Position numbers and translations under genes: made by a program
In this document: positions 1-5,978 of the stretch, piece after piece
Position numbering within the stretch: the first letter of the stretch is position 1
Layout: each line of letters opens with the position of its first letter
Source: Planctomycetaceae bacterium
GTDB taxonomy: Bacteria > Planctomycetota > Planctomycetia > Pirellulales > Lacipirellulaceae
Reading direction: 5' to 3'
DNA length: 9,572 nt
NCBI GenBank assembly: GCA_002713555.1
Contig: PATG01000047.1
Location: 62,563 to 72,134, forward strand
The notes under the pieces: model-generated
What the model was told of the DNA's origin: nothing
The model's database searches: none
What the model saw: only the letters and a program-made list of their open reading frames with translations

Positions 1-418
1 ACGTATCCCAATGGTCCAGGGTTACGAGCTTGTCGAGCTACCCTTGGGGATTCGTTTCAATCCGTATGCTTACCCCGTCCTGGTTACACACTCGAGTTGT
101 GGTGCAATGCTTGTGTAACCCTTTCAGGGTAAGCTGCTAGCGATGGGTATTCCCAGGGTGCCCCGGCAAGCCGACGAACCCTGGGCTTTGAATGTAAAAC
201 CCCTGCGGGGTAAAGAATTTTGTGTCAACTCAAGAACTTGGAATGACTGTCATTTTATATGAGGTAGTTTGTTGGTCATTTGGTAGTTCCAAGTTCGGTT
301 CGGAAAACGCTGTCTCGACTGAGCCGTAGGCGGGTAAAATATCCGGGCTAGAGACCTCAGGGAAGAAACGGTAGGCTGGAAGCTTGGATTCCCCATTGTC
401 GAAACCGACCCTTTTCGA
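1..418. other. Leading gene-free stretch with several hairpins
   Basis: No convincing gene is visible. All three + frames happen to be open over the first 115 or so bases. The frame beginning at base 2 reads open to a TAA at 116-118 and could be the tail of an upstream gene, but nothing in it is recognisable. The stretch carries several short inverted repeats. AGGGT at 18-22 pairs with ACCCT at 40-44, with AGCT/AGCT nested at 27-30 and 36-39. ACCCT at 118-122 pairs with AGGGT at 126-130. CCCAGGGT at 152-159 pairs with ACCCTGGG at 178-185. ACCCC at 199-203 pairs with GGGGT at 207-211. The last could be a weak terminator, but no good T-run follows it. From about 212 to 418 I see nothing definite and no strong promoter. 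Confidence 0.4.
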
Positions 419-943
419 ATGACTTCTCCAACAATTGCTCTGATTGGTTACCGTGGCTCGGGTAAAACCACCATTGCGCAGTTATTGTCCAGGCAATTGG
501 GATGGGATTGGGTAGATGCGGATGTAGAGATCGAGCTACAAGCAGGAAAGTCGATAGCGACGATTTTTGCAGAAGCGGGCGAAACATTTTTTCGAGACCT
601 GGAGGTGGCTGTGGTGGCCAATTTATGCCAGCGCGAAAAATGTGTCTTGGCCCTGGGGGGAGGAGCAGTTTTGCGAGCAGAAAACCGACGTTGTCTTGCC
701 GATTGTCAGGCCATTATCTGGCTGAAAGCTTCTGAGGAGGCAATTTTTAATAGGATTTCGGCCGATCCTACAAGTTCAGATCGGCGTCCTAACCTGACTA
801 ATCGTGGCGGTCGGAACGAAATCCAGCAGTTGCTTGCTGAGCGGGAGCCTATTTATGCGTCCTGTGCTACGTTGGTGGTCGATACCGAGAATAAGGTCCC
901 TGCCAGGATTGTCGAGGAAATTATCTCGGCAATGCGAGGCTAG
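419..943 (+). CDS. aroK: Shikimate kinase
   Basis: This cytoplasmic enzyme phosphorylates shikimate to shikimate 3-phosphate with ATP, the fifth step of the chorismate pathway to aromatic amino acids. The 174-residue protein has the usual length. The Walker A loop GYRGSGKTT is at residues 10-18. The shikimate-binding DAD motif is at 33-35, and R59 sits in the FFRDLE segment. GGG, which contacts shikimate, is at 80-82. The lid segment around RRPNL is at 122-126, and the late substrate-binding arginine is in EREPIY at about 141-146. ATG at 419 places the P-loop at the normal distance from the N terminus. No clear Shine-Dalgarno is visible. The next gene, a prepilin peptidase, begins 84 bases downstream on the same strand, so the two may be co-transcribed although their functions are unrelated. 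aroK and aroL products cannot be told apart from sequence alone; aroK is used as the general symbol. Confidence 0.93.
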   Translation: MTSPTIALIGYRGSGKTTIAQLLSRQLGWDWVDADVEIELQAGKSIATIFAEAGETFFRDLEVAVVANLCQREKCVLALGGGAVLRAENRRCLADCQAIIWLKASEEAIFNRISADPTSSDRRPNLTNRGGRNEIQQLLAEREPIYASCATLVVDTENKVPARIVEEIISAMRG

Positions 944-1027
944 ATTGGCTAGATCCGGTTTCCCTACACGTTGGTATCCCAAGGCGGTAAAGAGGAGTTT
1001 TGAAACCGTATCTAGCGTATGTAATAT

Positions 1028-2437
1028 TTGAAAATATTACTTGAATTGAATAGACACAAATTTTCGCCCACTATCCCTTTCGCGATTTGTTGCATGGCCT
1101 TGCTTGCTGCGCTCCCTCTATCGACCTGCCTGGCGGCTGTCTTTCTAGGCGGCATACTACTTGGATCGCTCGTGAATTGGGCCATTTATCGGCTGGCCTG
1201 CAATCCGCGTGAGATTTCTCCTTGGGGACCGACACCAACGGATGCTCCACCACGTTGCTGGAGAGATCGCATCCCGGTTTTGGGTTGGCTAGGTTTGCGA
1301 CGCGAGCGCAAGATTCATGGCGACATTTTCTGGGTTCGTCCTCTGATGATTGAGTTGATGCTCGGACTGGGGCTTGCTGCCCTTTATTGGTGGGAAAATG
1401 TCGAATTGGGATTGATCTTACCTCAAATCAACGCATTTCCATTTCCCTTTCAGATAGCAAATGCGCCCGGAATTGTTCCTGCCTGGGTAACGCATCAAGG
1501 TTTTATTGCGCATGCAGTTCTGATCGTGTTGATGACATCAGCAAGCTTTATTGACATCGACGAAAAAATTATCCCCGATGAGATTACTGTACCAGGTACC
1601 CTACTAGGACTTGCCTTGGCAACGATACTTCCACTGAGTTTGTTGCCGCACATTGCCTTGCGCTCATTGCCTCCTGCTGTAGGAGTTCCAGTGACCATTC
1701 CTGAGGTAGCCCTTCCTCAAGGCGCACTTTTTTTTGCCGAGCCTGTTACTCTGACGTGCCCGAATCTTTGGCCAAGCCAGTTGGAGGGAGCGCCGAATTG
1801 GAAATCGCTAGTGATCGGACAGGCTTGTTGGTGGTTCTGGTGTTTTGCCATCGCACCTCGAATTTGGCGAGGGCGGCACGGCCCTGCACGTGCCCTGCAG
1901 CTCATCGCTCGTCGTGTTGGACGTGAGCTAACTCGTGTGCCTCTGGGTTTTATCGCCTGGTCAGGAAGTCTCGCAATTGCAGCCATCTGGTGGTGGGGTG
2001 AAGCGGCTTGGGTTAGTTTGTTAACTTCACTCATCGGATTGGCTGTCAGTGGCGGACTTATTTGGATCGTTCGCATAGTAGGCACCGTGGCCCTGGGTCG
2101 CGAAGCGATGGGATTTGGTGATGTCACACTGATGATGATGGTGGGAACTTTTTTGGGATGGCAGGCAGGTGTCCTGATATTTTTCATCTCACCCTTTGCC
2201 GGGCTTATCGTGGGATTGGTTCAAGCCGTAACACGTCGAGACGATGTGATTCCCTACGGCCCATTTCTTTGCTTGGGCAGCCTGCTCGTAATGATCATGT
2301 GGCCTACAGTATGGAATATGGGAATGCAGGACCTTTTCCACGTGGGTTGGTTGGTTCCCGTGGTTCTGGCCGTCTGTTTTGTGTCGTTGTTTGGTTTGCT
2401 TGGAATCTGGCAACAGATAAAGACAAGGATTTTTTGA
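1028..2437 (+). CDS. Type 4 prepilin peptidase, A24 family, with large insert
   Basis: This membrane aspartic protease cleaves the leader of type IV pilin-like or type II secretion pseudopilin precursors. The catalytic aspartates are recognisable: D176 in ASFIDIDEKIIPD (172-184) and D365 in MGFGD (361-365). The N-terminal GSLVNWAIYRL at 46-56 and the late IPYGPFLCLG at 408-417 are also family signatures. The protein has 469 residues against roughly 250-290 in typical members. The extra length lies mainly between the two aspartates (about 205-345) and includes hydrophobic, tryptophan-rich segments. The paired CXXC zinc motifs of the classical N-terminal domain are missing; the equivalent stretch (57-110) reads like PPRCWRDRIPVLGWLGL. 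TTG at 1028 is the first start after an in-frame TAA at 1022-1024. ATG at 1094 (residue 23) is an equally good start because it still precedes the first membrane segment. No Shine-Dalgarno separates them. No pilin or secretion genes are nearby. Whether it also methylates its substrate cannot be judged. Confidence 0.88.
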   Translation: MKILLELNRHKFSPTIPFAICCMALLAALPLSTCLAAVFLGGILLGSLVNWAIYRLACNPREISPWGPTPTDAPPRCWRDRIPVLGWLGLRRERKIHGDIFWVRPLMIELMLGLGLAALYWWENVELGLILPQINAFPFPFQIANAPGIVPAWVTHQGFIAHAVLIVLMTSASFIDIDEKIIPDEITVPGTLLGLALATILPLSLLPHIALRSLPPAVGVPVTIPEVALPQGALFFAEPVTLTCPNLWPSQLEGAPNWKSLVIGQACWWFWCFAIAPRIWRGRHGPARALQLIARRVGRELTRVPLGFIAWSGSLAIAAIWWWGEAAWVSLLTSLIGLAVSGGLIWIVRIVGTVALGREAMGFGDVTLMMMVGTFLGWQAGVLIFFISPFAGLIVGLVQAVTRRDDVIPYGPFLCLGSLLVMIMWPTVWNMGMQDLFHVGWLVPVVLAVCFVSLFGLLGIWQQIKTRIF

Positions 2438-2456
2438 ATGCTATTTGCCAGGGTTT

Positions 2457-2980
2457 ATGATCGGTTTGAAAGATGCCATACGCTTCGCCAAGGTCGTTTT
2501 GGGGTGATCGAAACGTCTGCAGGTCGATTGGACACGATTACCATAAAGTCTTGGCCCAAATTGTTGGCATGGCCAGGCTCTGGCCGGTGCGGTCTTCTTA
2601 CCACGTGCGGGGTACAGCCGACCGTTGTGGGCTGTACTATAATCAGCCATGGTTCTGCCCCAACTATCTGGCACTGAAAACAGGTGGTTTCAAGCCAAGG
2701 GACTTCCTACGCGACCTTCCTTGCCGCGATCAACATCCTTGATGCAATTGCCGAGTTAAAACAAAGCGACACAATTCTTTGTGATGCGTTTAATAGCCGC
2801 CTTTCGGATCGTTTTATGAAACGCATGGGCTGGCAGCCACACAAACCGCAGCGGTGGCATCGGAATTACATCAAGAGGTTTTATGGCAACTATCCACAGA
2901 GCAGGATGCGGGCGATTCACTCGGATTCCAGCACCCGCATACTAAAACCCGAAAACCATGCATCCGCGCAACAATGCTAG
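2457..2980 (+). pseudogene. Conserved-looking hypothetical protein broken by two +1 frameshifts
   Basis: I do not recognise a function. A coherent protein appears only by moving through three frames. ATG at 2457 reads MIGLKDAIRFAKVVLG and then meets TGA at 2505. Dropping one G from the GGGG run at 2501-2504 continues into a second frame: GDRNVCRSIGHDYHKVLAQ, later QPWFCPNYLALKTGGFKPRD. That frame would stop at 2740-2742. Dropping one base near 2717 continues into the third frame: FLAAINILDAIAELK, then FNSRLSDRFMKRMGWQPHKP and RWHRNYIKRFYGNYP, to TAG at 2978-2980. The repaired protein would have 173 residues (522 bases after removing two). It is rich in W, Y, H and R, with no membrane segment or signal peptide. 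It starts 19 bases after the peptidase stop, suggesting an operon. AGGG just before the ATG is a weak ribosome site. The phrases resemble a conserved planctomycete hypothetical from memory only. Real decay, sequencing error and, less likely, programmed shifting remain possible. Confidence 0.62.
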
Positions 2981-3136
2981 AGAAGCTAGCAGTGGTTCGC
3001 ACCCACCTTTATTAGTTTGATCTTGCAGTTCCTGCCGGTGCTTGCTACGTTCCCGGCCCTGCGCGGGCCATTCGATGCGTCTGCCGGTCTTTATCAAGTG
3101 TCTATTCACACCAAAATAGTACTACGGATCACTCCT

Positions 3137-3958
3137 GTGCTTCGAGCCACCACAGCCCTTGGACTCGTGCTACTCACTTCTACCAGTGGGTGCGGCCGCC
3201 TTGTCTACACTCCGAAAAATCAGAACGCAAACACGGCACGGCAAATGCAGTTGGTGGCTCAACAAAGCCAGGAGTATCAAAGCCGTGCCCAATCATTGGA
3301 CAAAGATAATCAGGAGCTTGAATCCCTGCTGGCTCAATCACGTCAACAAATTCAGTTGTTGACCAACGAGGTCAACGCAACGCGGGACCAATTGCGAACT
3401 ACGACGGACCAGCTTTTGGCATTGCGTGAAGATAATAGCCAACTTCAAAATAAAACTTCAGCCCTGGTTGCCTCCGCTCAGCAGCGTGCCAGCGGGGAGA
3501 TTCGAGCCAACAACAGTCTGCTGAAGAATATTACACTCGACCATATACCGGGCGTGACTGTCCGCCAGGATGGGGATGTGGTTCGGGTAGAGGTTCCTAG
3601 CGATCAGATCTTTATGCCAGGTAGCCCTTATTTAAAAAATGGTGCCGAACAACTAATTCAAAGCGTGGCGGCGGATTTGCGCCGAAACTTTCCCAGCAAT
3701 ATTATTGGCATCGAAGGCCACACAGACGATTCACAGACACATTCACAGCAGTATCCAAGTAATCATCACCTTTCGGCTGCCCAGGCACTTTCTACGTACA
3801 ACACCCTTGTGGATCGAAAAATATTACCTGCCCAGCAGGTATTCGTGATTGGGCACGGTTCTAACCATCCCGTGGTCTCCAATGCCACAGATTCAGGTAA
3901 GGCTCGCAACCGGCGTTTGGAATTGGTAGTTTATCCTGAGCGGATTGCCAGTCGTTAA
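3137..3958 (+). CDS. OmpA/MotB-domain lipoprotein with coiled coil
   Basis: This is likely an envelope lipoprotein that binds peptidoglycan through its C-terminal OmpA-like domain, as Pal and OmpA do. The start is uncertain. The frame is open from a TTG at 3017, and GTG at 3098 is another candidate. I prefer GTG at 3137 because it gives a compact lipoprotein signal, MLRATTALGLVLLTSTSGC, with the lipidated cysteine at residue 19. Counting from there the protein has 273 residues. Residues about 30-115 are Q-, E-, L- and N-rich and heptad-like, consistent with a coiled coil. An OmpA domain follows at about 150-266, with GHTDD at 194-198 and GKARNRRLEL at 254-263, the usual diaminopimelate-contacting D and R positions. 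The RA of the family motif is QA here (LSAAQA). It starts 156 bases after the broken gene and is followed by a 339-base gap, so it may be its own unit. It could belong to a Pal-like or motility-linked system, but no tol or mot gene is present. Confidence 0.85.
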   Translation: MLRATTALGLVLLTSTSGCGRLVYTPKNQNANTARQMQLVAQQSQEYQSRAQSLDKDNQELESLLAQSRQQIQLLTNEVNATRDQLRTTTDQLLALREDNSQLQNKTSALVASAQQRASGEIRANNSLLKNITLDHIPGVTVRQDGDVVRVEVPSDQIFMPGSPYLKNGAEQLIQSVAADLRRNFPSNIIGIEGHTDDSQTHSQQYPSNHHLSAAQALSTYNTLVDRKILPAQQVFVIGHGSNHPVVSNATDSGKARNRRLELVVYPERIASR

Positions 3959-4297
3959 CCGCCTGAGCTGTGCTTGTCTTTGTGCTTATGGTGTCTGCAT
4001 TTTTACGACACGGTGCAAACGGTAGTTCCCAATGCAAAGTTTACTATTCTGCGTTAGAATACTTTGAACTCACGGACCTTGGGACGTGTCCTGGCTGGTG
4101 AAAGGACGTTGCTGGAATGGGGTTATGGTAGAAATTCCCCTTGTTAGACACGGTATGCTGCAGGATAAGGTGGACTGCTAGGCTCTTATTCGAGGACAGA
4201 ACTTGGGTGCGTAACTATTGTCCCCAAAACTAGAATCTCCTTACCAGAATCTCCTTATTGGGATTCCAGTTTGGGGCTCCTTCATTGGATGCTATCC
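3959..4297. other. Gap between the OmpA-like lipoprotein and hisH
   Basis: This 339-base stretch has no credible gene and no clear intrinsic terminator for the upstream lipoprotein. The only promoter-like pair I can point to is TTGTTA at 4141-4146 and GATAAG at 4164-4169, 17 bases apart. Each matches the sigma-70 consensus at only four of six positions, so it is weak. A 14-base tandem repeat lies near the hisH end and is listed separately. Confidence 0.5.
4232..4257. repeat. 14-base tandem repeat ahead of hisH
   Basis: AGAATCTCCTTA occurs at 4232-4243 and again at 4246-4257, giving a 14-base period (AGAATCTCCTTACC). The second copy ends 40 bases before the hisH start. The arrangement fits slippage duplication or a pair of binding sites on one face of the DNA; nothing here decides between them. 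Confidence 0.8.
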
Positions 4298-4906
4298 ATG
4301 ATTGCGATTATCGATTACCAAATGGGAAACCTGCGGAGTGTTCAAAAGGGGTTTGAACGCGTGGGGCACACTGCGACGATTACCAGTGATCCGGAAACAC
4401 TCATGGCTGCGAGCAAACTGGTGCTGCCAGGAGTAGGCGCGTTTGCAGATGCAATTGCTGAACTTGATCGCCGTGGTCTGATTCCACTCATCCGTGCAGC
4501 GATCGACGAAGGAAAGCCATTCTTAGGGATTTGTCTCGGACTTCAATTGCTTTTCGAGCGGAGTTATGAGGATGGCGATCACGAAGGGTTGGGAATTCTA
4601 CCTGGGGAAGTCAGGCAATTTAAGGTTCCTGCAGAGCTAAAAGTGCCCCATATGGGCTGGAATCAAGTGTATTCTCAGACTCCATCCCCCATCTTCCATG
4701 GTATCGAAGATGGATCCCATTTTTATTTTGTTCACTCCTATTATGTGGTGCCAACCGACAAATGTGTGGTGGCAGGTGAAACGGCATATCCAGACCCGTT
4801 TTGCTCAATGATCTGGAGAGACAATCTGTACGCCACGCAATTCCACCCCGAAAAAAGCCAAAGCGCGGGTCTCCAGGTGCTGCAAAATTTTGCGGAACTT
4901 GCCTAA
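4298..4906 (+). CDS. hisH: Imidazole glycerol phosphate synthase, glutaminase subunit
   Basis: HisH hydrolyses glutamine and channels ammonia to HisF, which forms imidazole glycerol phosphate and AICAR in histidine synthesis. It is a class I glutamine amidotransferase. From ATG at 4298 the protein has 202 residues, the family norm, and opens with [15 protein letters not shown]. The oxyanion region PGVGAF is at 44-49. The nucleophile C79 lies in [11 protein letters not shown], and the remaining triad members are H183 and E185 in QFHPEKSQ. The PHMGWN interface motif is at 117-122 and FVHSYY at 144-149. An upstream in-frame TTG at 4271 would add nine residues that the family lacks, so I reject it. 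No strong Shine-Dalgarno is visible. hisA follows after 255 bases on the same strand. The partner gene hisF is not in this window. Confidence 0.96.
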   Translation: MIAIIDYQMGNLRSVQKGFERVGHTATITSDPETLMAASKLVLPGVGAFADAIAELDRRGLIPLIRAAIDEGKPFLGICLGLQLLFERSYEDGDHEGLGILPGEVRQFKVPAELKVPHMGWNQVYSQTPSPIFHGIEDGSHFYFVHSYYVVPTDKCVVAGETAYPDPFCSMIWRDNLYATQFHPEKSQSAGLQVLQNFAELA

Positions 4907-5035
4907 GGCCACTTTCTGAAATACGTGTGGATCCGAGTGCTTAAGGAAGCTCAGAAATTACATGGTCGGCTGGCATACGGTATGGGAATAAGCGAATTGC
5001 TCTTGTTATCCGCTAGATGAAAAAGTGACGGACTC

Positions 5036-5057
5036 CTCTCGTGCGAGAGCACTCTTT
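5036..5057 (+). terminator. Weak hairpin with short T-run after hisH
   Basis: CTCTC at 5036-5040 pairs with GAGAG at 5045-5049 around a GTGC loop. A run of only four T residues (5054-5057) begins five bases later. It could be a weak or attenuating terminator between hisH and hisA. The stem is short and the T-run displaced, so confidence is low. Confidence 0.25.
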
Positions 5058-5100
5058 TGTCTCTCTGACAGAACGCCGGCTGGTTGAAAAGTCCGCCATG

Positions 5101-5144
5101 GTATGCGATATTTGTGGCTTGTAACTTGTCTTTTTTACGCATAC
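5101..5144. promoter_or_regulatory. Inverted repeat just upstream of hisA
   Basis: GTATGCG at 5101-5107 and CGCATAC at 5138-5144 form a perfect 7-bp inverted repeat separated by 30 bases. The loop includes a T6 tract at 5131-5136. The right arm ends 17 bases before the hisA ATG and just ahead of its GGTGA ribosome site. It could be an operator or an RNA hairpin affecting hisA translation. No experimental or family support is visible. Confidence 0.35.
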
Positions 5145-5161
5145 ACCCCTGGTGAAACAGT

Positions 5162-5878
5162 ATGCAGATATGGCCTGCCATCGATCTTTTGGGCGGAAAA
5201 TGTGTCCGCTTGAAACAAGGTGACTATCAGCGTGAAACTGTTTTTTCTGACGATCCCGTTGCCGTGGCGCGACAATTTCAGGACCAGGGTGCACAGCATT
5301 TGCATCTGGTTGACCTTGATGGGGCACGGGAAGGTAAGCCAGTTAATTTGGAGGTTGTGCGTCAAATTGTCGCTGCGGTAGATATGGAGTGCGAGTTGGG
5401 TGGCGGTATCCGCGAAGAGGAGAGTATTTCGGAGCTTTTGCAAATCGGTCTCAATCGATTGGTTCTTGGTACCTCCGCGCTCAAACGGGCAGATTGGTTT
5501 CGTGCAATGTGCAGACAGTATCCCCTACAGTTGGTATTGGGCATCGATGCCCGCAATGGCATGGTTGCTACGGACGGCTGGTTAGAAACCAGCTCGACAC
5601 CTGCCACAACATTGGCAGATGACTTTTGCGATGTACCGCTTGCCGCGATTGTTTACACAGACATCGCTACAGACGGCATGATGCAAGGACCTAATGTTGA
5701 GGCCATGGCTGAAATGCAAGCTCATGTCGATGTCCCCGTGGTTGCATCGGGTGGAGTGACAACTGCCAGCAATGTGAGTCAACTTGCGAGTGCCGGATTG
5801 TCGGGCGCCATCATAGGTCGGTCGCTTTACGAAGAAAAAATTACAATTCAAGCAGCGTTGGAGGCAGTTCGTCCGTGA
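5162..5878 (+). CDS. hisA: ProFAR isomerase (phosphoribosyl-AICAR isomerase)
   Basis: HisA opens the ribose of ProFAR by an Amadori rearrangement to give PRFAR, the substrate of the HisH-HisF synthase. The 238-residue TIM barrel has the normal length. It opens with MQIWPAIDLLGGKCVRL, where D8 is the general base. LVDLDGAREGKPVN spans 49-62. The first phosphate-binding motif GGGIR is at 80-84. D129 in GIDA is the second catalytic aspartate, TDIATDGM spans 166-173, and the second phosphate motif SGGV is at 196-199. ATG at 5162 is preceded by GGTGA at 5151-5155 with a six-base gap, a usable Shine-Dalgarno. Two half-barrel phosphate sites favour HisA or HisF, and the MQIWPAIDL opening and motif details identify HisA. 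The fused HisA/PriA substrate type of actinobacteria cannot be formally excluded from sequence but is not expected here. Confidence 0.95.
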   Translation: MQIWPAIDLLGGKCVRLKQGDYQRETVFSDDPVAVARQFQDQGAQHLHLVDLDGAREGKPVNLEVVRQIVAAVDMECELGGGIREEESISELLQIGLNRLVLGTSALKRADWFRAMCRQYPLQLVLGIDARNGMVATDGWLETSSTPATTLADDFCDVPLAAIVYTDIATDGMMQGPNVEAMAEMQAHVDVPVVASGGVTTASNVSQLASAGLSGAIIGRSLYEEKITIQAALEAVRP

Positions 5879-5967
5879 CCCATTTTGCCTTGCCCGCTAA
5901 ATCACAGTGTTCAGCAAGATATCATCCAAATGCAGTTAGTCATGAGCGAGCAGCCAATAGCTAAATC

Positions 5968-5973
5968 AAGGAG
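5968..5973 (+). promoter_or_regulatory. Strong ribosome binding site for the EF-G-like gene
   Basis: AAGGAG lies five bases ahead of the ATG at 5979. It is the clearest Shine-Dalgarno in front of any large gene in the window and fixes that start. Confidence 0.85.
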
Positions 5974-5978
5974 TCGAC

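Noticed and set aside
48..63. GGATT...AATCC stem resembling a tRNA T-arm
   Set aside because: The loop has six bases in place of seven and lacks the TTCRA consensus. No acceptor stem or anticodon arm is visible around it.
199..220. ACCCC-TGC-GGGGT hairpin as an intrinsic terminator
   Set aside because: Only five base pairs and followed by AAAGAATTTT with no proper T-run.
2438..2677. 79-codon frame starting directly after the prepilin peptidase stop
   Set aside because: Its position right after TGA looks operon-like, but it ends before the clearly protein-like third fragment. The frameshift model explains the whole region as one protein with fewer oddities. Homology could reverse this.
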